From Baylisascaris procyonis (taxonomy: Eukaryota; Nematoda; Chromadorea; Rhabditida; Ascarididae): a stretch of DNA of 64,000 nt. This document shows positions 1 through 14,900 of the stretch, in pieces. Numbering within the stretch: the stretch's first letter is position 1; each line of letters opens with the position of its first letter. The notes beneath the pieces are model-generated. The model was given only the letters and a program-made list of their open reading frames with translations, made no database searches and was not told the DNA's origin. The DNA lies in assembly GCA_037389465.1 (NCBI GenBank), contig JAZARR010000200.1, forward strand, positions 2,234,001 to 2,298,000. The letters run 5' to 3'. The translations under genes and the position numbers were made by a program.

Positions 1-3000
1 GCGTTGTGACAAATTCTTGTATGGTATGTATATAATCCATTTATAGGTTGTAAGCGTATGTAAGTATGTGCGCGAGTGTATCCGTTTGCGCACACGTACG
101 TCTGTGTGCGCAGAATATAGCTCTATCAAGTAGCCTCAACTAGTAGGTAACAAAAATTTTCACCATAAAATTTGCTGGGAAAAATTTGCAGCATAGAGAA
201 ACCTATATTAACAATGCTTTAGCATTTCATCAACGTTATGTAAATAATGTCGTGCTATAAAATTTTAAGACTGCGATCTTTCGTTTCTTGTTAAATTCAA
301 ATCGAAAATGAATTTCATCACTCAGCATTTTCATAATCGGTTGATCTGGTGAGGTGAAATTAACGAGCGAATATCGTGCTAACCGTACTAGACGCTAAAA
401 GTGTATTGTCTCACTCGATTTTATTACATTTATGCCATGGATCTCTCGAAAGTGTAGTGTTTGTTTGAACATGAATAGCTCGTCGCTCGCATGTCCTAAG
501 AGCCAACGCCGTGTTCTTCATGGCGCTGAAAATAACTTCCTTATTTATCTTAGAAATTTCAATTATTTTTGACAAAAAATTCCTCTATGGTTTTCCCAAG
601 GATTCAGTATAGCTTAAAGCCGACCAGCCTTTACCTGTAATTCCCTTCTTCTACCTTCTTAGCCTCTTCCCGTCTTTCTGCTTGCGATTGATGAAGAGAG
701 TTTGAGTGGGAAAACCTCTTGCCTAAATATATGCATATTGTAGCTTTTTTGCTATGAAGTTTTATTAAAATTAGCATCGACCAATCAGTTGGTAATTAAG
801 TCCATCGTGAACCCCTGGTGCTATATTTTGACTGGTCTACGGTAATCACTAGTGATGTATGTGTAACATTCTTAGGTGTTCTGAGTGCTCTTTAGTCTTT
901 ATTGTAAAAGAGACATACTTGGCGTTTAACGCGATGGAATTTTAATTTTATAACCTTTTTTTTCTGCAGTTCTATGGTTCCGGCTCATATAATTGCAACT
1001 ACTTCACGAATTGGCTTCCACGATTTTGAATATACCATCGATTTAGCATCAAATATTTTTTGAAAAGAGAAATTCGCCAAATTTGTGGAATCGTTCGTGG
1101 AATTCCCTTCCAATATAAGTTTAGAGAATCGTTGTCATTTTGGAAATATTGTTGCCAAAATTATGAATAGATTTTGTTTAGTGTTTTGCCTATTATGCGA
1201 TGGTGATCTCTAAATTACTTCACTTATTTTAATTACTTCAGTTTCAATGTTATTCATATTACTTCACTTACTTATTTTAATAGGAAGTAAAGTAAAGCTT
1301 TATATCTTTACGATGGACTTTAGGTGATGCTCATCGAAATAGGTCATCAAGGTCTTATTTATTAATGACTGAATATCATCAATAGCTTTGATTCTTGTTG
1401 AACTCAACAGCTCTAATTCGTACTGTTTATTTCGCTAGGAATTTCTTATTAAATTAAGTAATAAGTGAAGAAATATGAAATTTATATAATATACATTTCT
1501 GTGTATCAGCCCATCAGATCAACTGATTGCTTAACTATATAAAACTTTTAATTATGTGCTTTCCAATTAAGTCATGGAAGCTACAAGGGAAGCAGGCGGA
1601 GAATATGCAAATTAAATTGGCACGATAGGTGCTTTTACAATTTCGCTCGTTTGACCAACCGCTTACATGAGCTATCAAGAAATGATAGGTGTTACTGCTA
1701 GAAATGATTCGGGAGTTGAAGCCACCGAAAAAGTCGATGTAGGCATAGGCATATATGCATACATTCAAAAGTGATGTCATTACAAAGAATTTCTGCAAAA
1801 ATCTAGCGAAATTTCCCGAAAAGTAAGTTTTACAAAAATTCCATCAAAGAATGTAAATTTGTTGGGATTCGTTGAAAAAAAAAAGAAAATTTCTTGAAGA
1901 AAATAATAAAAAATTAAAGTGAAATTAAGGTTTATTAACGCGATCTTTGCCCTTGAAATATTTTATAGAGAAATAAAAAAATGTTATATTAAGGAGAGAA
2001 TTGTTGAGAAAAATAAGAAGAAAGAATCTAAAGCTGTGTTGACATTCACATTGGTGAGATTATCGAATGCGCTAACAAACCGGTTCTTGATAGAGTGCTG
2101 CAGTCGATTAAGAATTTAATGTTGTCAACTCGGAAAATGGGAATATCACTTCATCACATGAACGATTCTTGATAATTTCTATTGAAATAAAATGACAACG
2201 TAAAAAAAGCTTTAAATTATTCCTATTTTTCAGAATTTTTCTTATTTTTCTTTCACGTAAAAAAGGTGTTCCTTTTGAAAATAGATCTATTTTTCTGGGA
2301 AAATGAAAAAAAAACTGAAAAAAATTGAATTGATAAGTATCTAAATAAAATCTAACTAGTGAAGTGCTAAGAATATTTAAATTTTCGAACGAAATAAATG
2401 AAAGGCTTTGATTTGATATAGTTGTTGTATTTTACGTATGAAGTGTGTCAAACAAAACGGCTAATTTGCTTCAAGAATTTGATTACTAACAGAAGTGCAA
2501 TATGCTGTGATTCTTTATGACCATACTTCGGAGATTAGGCAATTATGAGCCTCAAGAGGCTTTTTTCAACTTTTATATTATAATAATCAAAAACATTTAA
2601 TAATAGGTATGAAGTCGAATAAAATTGATATGAATGCATCAAATTTCCTAACACTGTTATGAGCGATCTTATCAACTGAAATATCGAAGTATCATTCATT
2701 ATACTTCATTATTTCATTGATAAGATGATCATTTAGCTGATTGAAAGGGGCAAAATACAAAATGCACATGTCGTGCTGGATCCACTGATGCGGTTTTTCG
2801 TTCATTTTCTCTTTTTTTTTTTGAATTTGTAGCAAATGATTGTGGAAATATATTCGTATGTAGAGGCAAAGAAATTTTCATCGACAAATGAACGTGATGA
2901 AGATTTAATAATCATGCGTATTGACACTCTTCCATCCAATTATTATCATGCAAATAAATAAATTTCTATCCTTTGATAAAACATATATGGTTGTTTATTT

Positions 3001-4709
3001 GTACTAAATTATAGCGCATCGTTTCAAATATTATATGAGCAAGACTGTAGTTTTGTGTGAGTGTTGTGCTTTGATGCTGTAAAATTTTTCACTAAAAGCA
3101 AATGCCAGTCTAAAATAGCAACGAGATAAAACGGCTAATTTGCATATACATACTTAATTCTCTTCATTTTCGTTAAATTTTCCACTCTATGCATATAATT
3201 TATATATAACTTCCTTGTTTAGTGCGGAACTAGCATTTGTTACGTACACTGATTTCTTTTGACGATCGTTTGTGATATAGCATCCAACCTGGCTGCATTC
3301 CACAAGTTCAATGTATAAAACGTTGCACTAACAAAATGGATGGCATTCGCTAAACATCTATTCTATAATCCGAAAGCAATAGATTTCAAAGTTTACACTC
3401 TTTTGAGTTAGATTTTATTTCTAAATGTGCATCTTCCGGTAATGGTTATGCGTGATAGTATTTTTTTACTAACACTAGCACCTGATTTAAATTTAAATTC
3501 AAAAATCTAATCCTGAGTTAAAATAAATTTCCTCCGTATGGAATGATGAACGATTTAGTCAGAGTGCGAATAGTTATTGTTTTCACTGCGAGTTATTCAT
3601 TTGGAATTAATCAATTTTGCATGAAATAAACTTAAATATTCATTGAAATTTCTGCGGTATTTTTAATTCATCGAAGTTTTTTGCAATTTGAGGAACTCCA
3701 CAAATTCGAAATAAGAATTTCAATCGGTTTCAGTTCTCTGCTTCATTTTTTTTTTTTGAATTAGGATAACTGATATAAACTAATATTCATAAATGTTTTA
3801 TTTCTTTTCTTACGGTAGAGCACTCCTTCGCTTATTTATTTTTTGACGATGGATCTTGAAGAAGGCTGAAATACAAGGGGAAGGAGGAAAAGATTGAGGA
3901 AGGAGAAAGCAGAAGCAGTAGCAACTGATGAACCAGTTTTAAGTTGTTTATCATAAAATTTCGATGAAATTTCTAACGTGGTCATTCAATAATAAAAAAT
4001 TTTAGTTCATCCAATTCGCTCAACACTCATCATTTTGTGTCAGAGTTCACTGCTTGTTTTATTCTCCCAAATAATCTGCGTAGGTAGGTGGAGATTTTTT
4101 TTTTTTTCGATGATTAGTGGCACCGTCCTGAGGTCGGAATTTTTTTTTTTATTGAAAATGCGGCCGACAAATGCATTATGTATGTTTGTTCTTTCTTGCT
4201 TACAAAAGTCATGAATTGTTGAGTTTGATTTCTTACCTCAATGTGCATTCATTATATGTGCTACTCTTTCTTTATGAACGTTCATACATCTAATTGTGTT
4301 ATTTACCTTTACTAGTTGAGCAAGTTTTATTTTTCTTTTACATTCGCGCTTACCTTCTTTTTCAATTGAGATAGCGAACTCCTTCTCTTTGTTGCATCTA
4401 CCAGTTAGTTTCATTGAAGTTTCCGCGATCACAGGTACTTCTTGGGGAATGGAAAGGGGGTGTACATAAACAGCAAACATACCAGATTTATTATTATCGC
4501 TTATCGAAACCATTCAGTAAAAAATTTTTTCCGTACATAAAAATTGATTTCCTCGTCGGCAAAGTCGCATTTCGCGCAGCAAAAATGGGCAGCTTCTCGC
4601 TTCCAGATTTTGCGTATTTAATTATCGTTGAGTAGATTCTTGTGACCTTTTGCAGGCTGACTACTCAGATCACTTGCCAGTTACGGTTGCCTTCCTCCCC
4701 CCTCTTGTC

Positions 4710-4770
<61 letters not shown>

Positions 4771-5665
4771 ACGAAGCAATGAGATAAGAGAAAACTGTAT
4801 TGGGGGCTAAAATTATCAAACAATCTAGCCAACCTCCAACGACCTTGGAAATGACAACTGAATCCGCATCACACGAAAAATTAGAGGGTATGGCTTTCAT
4901 ACATCAACAACAGTCCTGATCACCCGGAGATCGCAAATGAACGGAGTGGAATAGTTTGAAACACGCATAACCGAAATATTTATAAGAATTAGAGAAATAG
5001 CGATGAATTGCGATGAGTGAGCAATCTAGATGAGGGCACGATAAAAGAATGGAAGAAATAGCGCACATCGAAAGGAAGAGATATGAATAAGATAAATTTA
5101 TTTAGGTGATAAGGTGATAACTCATAGCTACATTGAATTCTGGTTACAGAAGGGGACGAGAAAGGAGGAGAAGTAATTACTTGGAATAGAGGCTATAGAA
5201 AGAAGAAGAGAAGGAAATTTCCTCAATTTCTTATTGCCTAAATTTGACTATAGAAGGATGAAATCTTTTCAATAGACCATATATTTGATGAGAATAAAAC
5301 GAAGTTCTCAATAAATCAATTCTTTTGGAAACCAACAACGATGCCAACATTGAGGAAATAAGTTTTAAATGAGCAAAAAAAATTATGATTTTATTATTAA
5401 AATTTCTTACTATTTTTTATAAAAAGTAAATTAAATCAAATGAACTGAAGTTAGCTGAAAGTAACTATATTAAAATTGAGAGACATTAAACCACATATTA
5501 AAAGAGAGATAGATTTTACATTGATTAGAGAATATTTCACAACGCTTGAATTGCTTATGATGTTTTGTTCGTCCGTATTGCAGCGATTACGAAGTATGCA
5601 TGTTTGATTGAAAAAAAATAGAATAAAATGCTAGCAAAGTCTTCAAAATGTTCACTTCTTTTCAG
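1..5665. other. Upstream spacer, no supported gene
   Basis: I see no coding exon that I can defend here. The stretch is AT-rich with poly-A/poly-T runs and one (TA)n tract at 4,713-4,767. Bases 50-115 are TG/CG-rich and look like a decayed GTGT-type simple repeat. Open frames near 1,535-1,798 (-) and 4,238-4,513 (-) lack a recognisable motif, a homolog or convincing splice partners. The interval may hold the promoter and 5' noncoding parts of the + strand gene starting at 5,675. Confidence 0.5.
4713..4767. repeat. (TA)n tract, 55 bp
   Basis: Pure alternating TA in the spacer upstream of the first gene. Confidence 0.98.
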
Positions 5666-5674
5666 ACGCCAACA
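5652..5674 (+). promoter_or_regulatory. 3' splice acceptor just before the start codon (trans-splice or 5' UTR intron)
   Basis: A pyrimidine tract ending TTCTTTTCAG finishes at 5,665, nine bases before the ATG at 5,675. In nematodes this spacing is typical of spliced-leader addition, but an upstream noncoding cis exon would look the same. It fixes the start choice: the ATG at 5,648 lies upstream of the acceptor, in presumed removed sequence. Confidence 0.6.
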
Positions 5675-5915
5675 ATGAAAGTGTTCACAGTGGGTTTAGA
5701 CGAGAAGCCGCCGATAAAGGAGCCATCAACTCCGGAGTCAGTCACCGTCGTCCCTCCACCCATGATCGCGGTTGAGAAGAAGAAAAAAGGATCGTACAAG
5801 GTTCAGTTTTTTGGTATTTGTCAGCTTCGTTGCATCAGTGCTAGCTAGACACTCCTAAAAACGAGTGGAATTTTTTTTCGAAGCATTTCATTGTAGTCTC
5901 CGTCATTATATTGTA

Positions 5916-5991
<76 letters not shown>

Positions 5992-8900
5992 GGAAAACGA
6001 AGATCCATTATCACTGAGGTGTGTTGATGTGAATTTTGTCGGAAACGTTGTGTGAATCAAACAACTGTTTCAGGGTTACATGATGTGCGTGCTAACGGTC
6101 TTCTTTATTTTACTGTTTGGCGTTGTACTCAGTGAACTTGCCTATAACCGTGCACGTGACGAGAACTACCTTCGTTTGCGATGGTTGGTTTCAATTAATT
6201 ACCATTTGTACTTATATGCATCCGTGCATTGCGTTTGTTTTGACAACTTCGTATCTATATGTACGTATGTAGGCATCTGTCTGCCTTTATGCCAATCTGT
6301 GAGGCGCTAAGGCTGAACACAAGAAACTTGTTGGATGTAATTTGCAGATCGCGTCCCACACCAGGTTAATGCATCAGCTTCAAAAAAGACTGCGGGCAGT
6401 TATCGACACACAGATGCACCTTAAGTTGCATGTCTTTCAAATAAGCTGGATTATATTTTGCAGCAGATCAGGTTGCGAAAAAAACGAACCTTTCCTAAAA
6501 CTTTTTTTGTGTGACTACTTGAATTGGCTGATATCAATTTTTTTATCTATAAACGCGTTAGTGCATTTGTTTCATTATAGGGTAGCATATATTTTATTAT
6601 TTGTTAGCAGGTTTGAAAAGCACCATTACAAAAAGCACATGTTGTGCCACCATCACATCTGGCATACATTTTTGCTTGTCAAATTATAACTAATTCATTG
6701 CAGATTCTTTTTAACAAATGATTCGCTTATCGTCGAAATAAATGTATCAACAAGAAAAAGAACAGATCTACAGTCCTAAGACATTCATTTAAAATATAAT
6801 TGCTTCTCTTCAAAGAATTCAATAATTTTATCAATGGATATAATCTTTGGTAAATGACTGTCTGTTGTTCTAATTTCATATTAGCATACTCAAAATCCAT
6901 ATTTATATAAAAGCATTGTTTTAGATCTAACTGTTAGAACTGGTTACTCTTATATTTCAATAGAGTTTAAAAAAAACTAACCTTATGAGTATATTTCAAT
7001 TTTTTATGGTTCTTATCTCATAAATAGGTCGTCGGCATCTAGAATAGAGAGTATCTATGAGAAGGTGGACTGAGCGAATTTTAGGGCCGAGCTGAAGCAA
7101 CGTATGGCGATGGGCATGGGTTGGGGCTGTGAAAGTTGCATGAACAACATGATGAACAACCAACAAGCAATAATGCAACCTATTTATCAACCCAGGTAAG
7201 TTAATCCATTTGCAAATAAATTCTGAAAACGTTTCCACTTGCGTGCTGTGAATGAAATAAAATTTTTAACGTATTGAATTTATACATCTTTCTTACGCTT
7301 CCGATTACTTATTTCAAAGTTTGCAGTCGGCTGGTATGTTTGCAAAAAAACGTTTTATAAAAAAATTGCAAAATCATAGCTGTTATTAGAAAAAATCCTG
7401 AAAATAAATCTGTCATTTGAAAAAAGCTGTGGTTGAAGTAGTAAATCTAACGTTGAGGATAGAGGGTAATGTCCGATTTATATAGGTTTTTATCTTTAAT
7501 TTTAGTTCAACTCTGCTCTTAAGTATGATTGAATCAGCGATTCTTATCTATCTCTTTGCCTTCGCGTTCGTTCACTGCCTAAATGGAGAGGTGGAGGAAA
7601 AGCGAAGGAAAAAGAAAACTGAGGTTGTATTCTAAGTGCCCAGAAAGTCATCATAGAGGGTACTTCTCAGCCCGGAACGAAATGAGCTTATCACCCACTT
7701 TTCGTGATAGCTAAAGTCGTCCAAAATCTCACAAAATTGGTTCTTATTCGAAGAAATTACAGGAGAAAGTTTCTTTTTTTTTTTTTTTGATTGTACAATT
7801 GAGCTTTTCCTTTATTTTTTTAGAGCATTGGAGCAAACAGATACTCTTACTCGCATAGAAGCAGCACCCATAGTAGCAACATCAGTCGAAACGACAACAT
7901 CAGAACCAGCAACAACGACGACAGTGGCGCCGGAAGAATCGGCCAACAACAATGCACCAAAGATTCAATCGCAATCTGCTGTCGTATGTGCATTTAATTT
8001 AATGCCAAACTTTGGTTTAATTTAATTTAATGCCAAACTTAAAGTCTCAATCAAATGAACTTTTAGTTATACAGTAAAAAATAATTACGATATTTACACA
8101 TGGTTACATATAAATACAATATTTCCACTATCATTTATGTTTGAATATATTAGTTGTTAGTTGTGTGTTTGAATATATAACGTATATTTTTGAAAAAAGA
8201 TACGTAAAATTTATATAATGCAAAGAAATGTATTGATTTTATGGAAAAATTCTTATATGGTACTATAGTACTCGGATATATGGATTTTACTATGATATTT
8301 GCACTATGAAATAGGAAACTTTCGGAAAGAATGAAAATGATTTTAAAAAAAAAACTATTAAAAACGCCTCTTTAAGCTTATTTCATACTAATTCGACATC
8401 GGCTGTATCCCTGAAGATTTGGCTCATTATCGCTAATAACCGTAAAGAAAATTTGCATTATAGGATCCACGCTTTGAATTTCTGCGCCAAATTCTGACGA
8501 AAATTCGTGAACAGGCCGAAAAGGCTGGAATCGATGGAACAATGCAGATCTCGCTTATTCGGGTAGATCCAATGGAAGAGCGTCAGGTATCTCTTTGCTT
8601 ATAAAACCTTAATTTGCTTGATGCCCTAACATTTATGTGTTTGTGGCATATGAAAGTTTATAAAAAATGGAGAATAACACTTATGACAATTCTAAATTCA
8701 CACAACTCCCCTTCCTTCCTTGCTTCCTTCCTTCCTTCCTTCCTCTTCCCAACAGCTGCTCCTCTTCCCCTCTTCACCGCCCTCCTATCCTTGCAGCGCT
8801 GATTCCAAAACTAAATGATCGATTTTGCGTCTGCTACAGTTTATGGCTGAATTTTTTGTATCCTTCGTATTGCTTAATGCTTCCTAGCAGCGTCACGATA

Positions 8901-11900
8901 GTATGTTTAGTTTTTGGAGGTTCTATGAGCTATTTATCCCAACAGCCTTAAATCTGTGATCGCGGTTTGGCTTGAGGTCGTATTGGTTCCATACTTTTGC
9001 TAGAGTGCTTTGAACGGCACAAAGCATTCCCAAATAGTAACTTTTTTGATCGAAGAGTATTACTTGAGTTATGGTCTGTGCAACTCGAGGTAGGTGGAAC
9101 CAACTATAACGCTTGGTACTATAATGTTTTATATGAACTTTTAAAACTGCGTCGCTTTATGACTTGAATAGAAATGTTAACTGATGTATTGCATGATTCG
9201 AGAAATCGAAATAAAAAAAAATTTTTTTAATTCAAGAAATCCAGTAATTTGTTACTGGATTGCTCATATAATCAACCGTCATATTTAAGGAGGTACCGTC
9301 ATTTATGGATGGCTTCGGTGAGGTCCGACCACCAATCGCTACAGCACCGTTCGCTTTTTCACCTTTGCGCAATGTCTTTGGTCCTTGGCCTCTCGAAGAT
9401 TACTATAACGACAATGATGATAGGTAACGACGCCGCATTATTGGAGGATTATTTATGTGATCACATTATCTCCAATTTTCATTCAATCAAATCAAATAAA
9501 CAAAAGAAACTATCAGGAAGCTTTTTCTTTGAAAATTAGTGTCAAACATTAGGGTTTCAATATTCAGCAACATAATTTTGTACAGCATTGAATCAGTCAA
9601 ACTTCATACAGAATTGGATCAGTCATAATTTAAAGCATTGCAACATCATCAGCGGAGATTTAAGCTGTATAATATACATGGAAGTTATTGTGGACACTAC
9701 AAAAAATTTCTTGATAATGGATGAAAGCTATTCTTGTCTGCAAAAGCTTTCATCGATTTAAACTTATCTTCATCGATGCCCTCTAAATTGGAGATCCTAT
9801 AGATCTTTTCGAACTATGTGCTATGGGCGTATTAACATATGTGTGGGATTTTTCCCACCCATGCCGGCTGATGATTCATCACCACCACGACTGTGGCGAC
9901 GAGCGACAAGTCGATAGCAGTTTGGCGCCCACAGGAAAAGAAGTAGTAAAACCGCGCCCTATGTAGTAAACTTTGAACCTGCTATGTTTTGTGTCGTATT
10001 CCTTACTAGCGCGGTGCGTAGTGCCGGATCCGTAACAGAGTCGCATCGGAAAAGGGAACGACACCCCAGCTTTCTTCGCGGGGTCTTTGCCCCTACAAAT
10101 CGCTCTCTCGACTGGGTCTCATCCCGTCCTTTTTCCGTTCGATCGGGAAACGCAGTCTCCCCAACACGCTTACTCTTAGGTCTCTTCGATGAATTTATCA
10201 AATATAGAGCTATTAAGCGATGATACGAAGTTTTACAGTGTGATTGTATTTCCAGCCGGCAGATGCCTGATTTTATTCCAAATCGACGACCAGATGTGAT
10301 GGGACCACCGATGATCGCTTCGCCGATGGCTTCACCTGTCATGATGGGACCACCGATTATGGGACCCCCTCCTGCAATGATGTCGCCAATGATTTTCATG
10401 GGAAATCAGCTGTCAAATAGGCCCGATCAAGCTTTACAGATGATCAGCGAAGACCGTATTATGCAGAACCTCCCTCAAGCACCTGTGGTACCACCTCAAC
10501 CCGCCCCTGATGTGGATGCACAGCCATGGCGCAATGCATTCGTAATGGGACCCCAGATTCCACAGCAGCTACCCATCGGAGAAAACCAATGGCAAAATGG
10601 CATTCAAGGAAACCCACAAACGAACAACGTTCCCTGGATGGGTATGAACAGATGGCAAGCATCATTGCAACGTAACAACGAGTGGAACATTCAAAGAGTA
10701 ATTTTCCGTCAATATTAGCAGGCTGTCAAAGAATAGTCGATGTTAAAATCTCAAGATCGAGCTGAAGAGCTCGAGCTGAATATCTGCATTGACTTAATTC
10801 GTTCAATGCTTTGACATATAATGAAGTGAGCAGCAAACATTTCGGTGAATTTAAAATATATGCACAAATAAATTTGCATAGGACTTCATGCTCCGCGATT
10901 TTCCTTCAAGAAAACACACATTGCAGCTATATTAATTGCTGTTGTTACTATATTACTACTATTGCTATCGCTATTATAATTACTAATTATGATTGATGTC
11001 GTTATTATTATCATTGGTACTGCCACTGCTTTTATTACCTCCAACAATATTATTATTAATTACATCGTTATTAATTACTATTAATTACTATTAATAATTA
11101 TTAGTTATTACTATTGGCTATTAATTACTTTTAATAATTACAAAGTATTATTATTGTTACTACTATTGCTACTGGTAAGAATTACCATAATTTTATTATA
11201 GTTATTACTGTAGTTATATTTAAGTTTAATTATTCGTTGCTTTTCTATAACGGTCAATTTAAGAGCTCGACATCCTCGTCTTTGTTAGATGCGACTTGAA
11301 CAAGGTGACTGCAAAACATTTGCTTGAAGGGATAACTTACAATTGAGGTCGACCTAAGATGTTAGAATATGGAGTACTGACTTCAAGAACATAAGGTTAT
11401 CGCCGTTATGGGAGTGTAAATTTTTTATTAGCATGATCTCTTATGGCTAATATTTTCATGTCCCTCTTCAATAATTTTCAAGTTTAATTATTACGGAATT
11501 TAAGAGCAATCTTCTCGACAATCTTGATGAACGTATGAGTCAAGCTGTATCTCATATCCAACAAGAGGGTCCTTCATCATGGAATAGCGAATATCAATGG
11601 GGTAATAGTGGTAATCAACAAATACAACAACCAGCGGCTGCTATTTTCATTCGTCAACCATTCAATATGCCTTTTGTACAGACACAGCAGCAACAGCAAC
11701 AACTACCATCACCTCAACAACAACAACAACCATCACCTCAACAACAACAACAATCACAACCAATGTTCTTCCCTCAACAAGTAAGGCAATATACTATGAA
11801 CAACGGTTTACATCGTATATTTGTGAGTATAGCCCCACTGAATAAAAGCCTCGTCTTGAATAGAACTCTTCCAAGTTGAAATTCGTCTTCAACGAATACT

Positions 11901-14900
11901 AGTATACCTGCAAAGCTTTCATTAAGTACGACCTACTGTACTGTCTAAATGAACGAAAATACGGTGTTTAGCATGATCGTTAAGCAGCTCCAGCCTTCTT
12001 TTAGTAATGGTTGAGATTCTTTTGTCGAGTTAGTGGGCAGCATTTTTGATGTGATAGTATGATTAGCGCGAAGGCAATAGTTGTAAGCAGGTATGATTCC
12101 TTGGAGGAGTGACGTTAGCATATAAGCCGTTAAAAGCCAAGGTAGTGAACGGTACCATATGAAATATACTTAATATTTACGCACGTCAGTGATTAAATAG
12201 GTGAATAAATAAGTGAACAAGCAAGTAAATAAATAAATAAATAAATGACGAATGAATAAATATGTAAAAAAAAGTGGGACATTTATAATAATGCAGCAAT
12301 TAAAATAATACACTTTTCAGATTTTGGGTAATGAAAACCAAGTGCCAATGCCAGCTGGTCTAGCACAATTTCCAGTCCCTCAGCAACAGAACGCTGAGTA
12401 TCAACCACAGCAACAACAACAATTTCCACCTCAGGTACCTCACATTCCGACCATTCCTCAAGTGTTGCCCGTTGCGCAGCAAACTCAGCCCGTTATGACT
12501 GCAATCACTGTCGATCAACCACGGGTTATGCCTCAAATTTTAAACACCTGGCCAAGAACAGACGCTATTGCTACGTCGGTGAGTTCCTTTGAAGATTTGT
12601 TCGCATTTTTATTCGATTCTGAAAATTTTTTAAAGATAATACGCTTTGTTCATGCTTGTGTCTGCTTGTCTGTCTATCTGTCTGTTCACTTGCCGGATAT
12701 TTTTTGCCTGCAAATGCAAAAGGGATTTTCTACCTGCAGTTTTGTCTGGATTTATATGCTTCATGACTGTGAATGCTCGTAAAAGCATCCTTAAATTTTA
12801 TTGAGTGATACTGTTGTTGAGTACATCATTAGGATAGGACGACGAAGTGGACAGTAAAAGAAATGCATGAATTCGAATCTGTTTAAAGTTGGCTTTTTCT
12901 GCTGTGATGAGTAATAAAAATCTTGCATTTGAAACTTCAAATTTAATCAATAGCAGCCGGAATATTTCAGATCGTCAAACATTGAGCAAGATTTGAAGGG
13001 CGTAATAGCCTTTCAGAATGAGAGATTAAACTCAAAAAGGAACCTCATCAAATTTTAGACTGATCAATGAATGGATTTCTCCGAAAATAAATTACATTTG
13101 AGAGGGCCACTGCAAAATTCTCCCTCCAGACGTCATGAGTGATGAGGAGAAGTGGGATTATGTGTTTGAAAGTTTATAGTATATCGATATATTCACTTCG
13201 CTTCCTATAGAAAATCGATTCTAATAAAAACTTCAGGTCGTTTACATGTGACATTAAAGATAAGACTTCAATCTCCATCTTCATCCACCCTTTTATTTAT
13301 TAATTTTCATGCGATATAGAAGAGCGACGATTGCTGTAGTATAGAAATACGCAAAAATACACAAATGATATAAATCTGCGTCAGTTTAGAGTTAAAGGCC
13401 GCTTCAGTTCCGATACATAGAATAATAGAACATCAGCAGATTTCAAAACCGGTCCTCGCCAACAATTCAACAATAAAGCATTCATACGTGTTTTTCCTAT
13501 TGTTGTATAGTTATGAACATTTTTATGAATAACATTTCCGTTTGCTATTATATTGCAACTTTATATAATTGGTGGTATTCAACGTTGTTATAGCGATGTT
13601 GTTGATTGTTTGCAGTTTGTTTACTAAAAAGAACAATTGAGTGACTCTAAAATCGCTCTTATATCCTTTCCAGTTCAAAAATTATTCGAACATGAAAAAA
13701 GTTCTTTATTACCTATCAGTTATTATCTAAACTACCTAAATCGAAATACCTGAAAAAATAGAATCAAAAGACTGTCTGAAAAAAACCTGATCACCTGACA
13801 TCCTCCCAAATAATCCCTGTTGATTTATTACAACTAAGATATGTTTTCACTTCTATCCTGTAATATGGGATGGATGAAGAGTGCTATCATCTGATTCGCT
13901 GTCAATCATCTTATAGTTCGACGATGTTCACGACGTTTGAATGCATAAAATATTGCATAAAAATGATTTCAATGAGATATGAAGACTAAATATTTTAGAA
14001 GTTGTGTGATTATATAAATGAAGATGATTTTGATGAAAGGAGCTAAATTGAGGAGCCTTTCGATTTTTAACTCCTTAACTTATGCTATCAACTCTCTGCT
14101 TGTTGAGAACTTCGATTTTTTTTAAATTCGTATTTATTGTAAGTGAATATTGCAAGATTGAACTTCGATGAGTGCAGTGGTTTATAATCTCTGTTGATCA
14201 AACCAAGATTGTCAAGGAAACTGCATATTTTGAACCGACAGTCCCATGAGTTTTTAATTTAGAGACCTTATTCTAGCTGACAAATCATCTCAGATCTTTA
14301 GAAAAGTTTTTCATTTGGCTGTTTAAATTAGTACGTTTCAAGGTGAATGTTATTTCTGTGAACATTTCTTGGACTAGGCAATCTAACTATCAGTTTATCA
14401 GCTCTTTTATCATTAGCAGACAATTAAATGCAAAAGAAATGGTTTTTCTAGGTTGGTGAATTCCCCCAAGTACCTATGCGACCGATCGGAGATGGAAATA
14501 ACGTTGAAGTACCTGTTCAGGATTCGCCAAAAATGCCCGTTCTTGATAATATGCCTTTTGTGCCACCACAACGCAAGGTTTGTTATAGTCTATATTTATC
14601 AGGAAACTTCGAAGATGATGGTTCTTTTTATACCGCCTGGAGAAACTTCACAATGATGGTATAAAACGATTGGTTTTGCCCTTTATTAGAGATGACGGTG
14701 TCACGTCTCTTATGTATTATCCTTTCCTTCACCTATACGGCTAGTCGAATGCATAAATTTTTGACCTACAAATTTACTTTTGAGCTTTTTTTTTCATTTA
14801 CTATTTTTTGCCAGCTATAGAAAACATAGTCGGCAATCTACGCCAGTCTACCTTTGTAGTTTGCCAAGTGAAAATATTGGGCAAATATTGGATGCTTATG

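Noticed and set aside
2454..3143. 16-base word AAAACGGCTAATTTGC repeated at 2,454 and 3,128
   Set aside because: A 16-mer repeat in 64 kb of AT-biased sequence is expected by chance; flanks do not match.
4238..4513. 91-residue - strand frame in the left spacer
   Set aside because: Charged and plausible in composition, but no motif, no splice partners and no recognisable family.
8614..8951. Two overlapping + strand frames after exon 5 of the first gene
   Set aside because: They read through a CTTC repeat and intron; no coding signal, and exon 5 to exon 6 splicing is in phase.
9959..10399. 146-residue - strand Gly/Ile-rich frame
   Set aside because: Antisense shadow of the Met-Gly-Pro-Pro exon 7 plus the GC-rich island.
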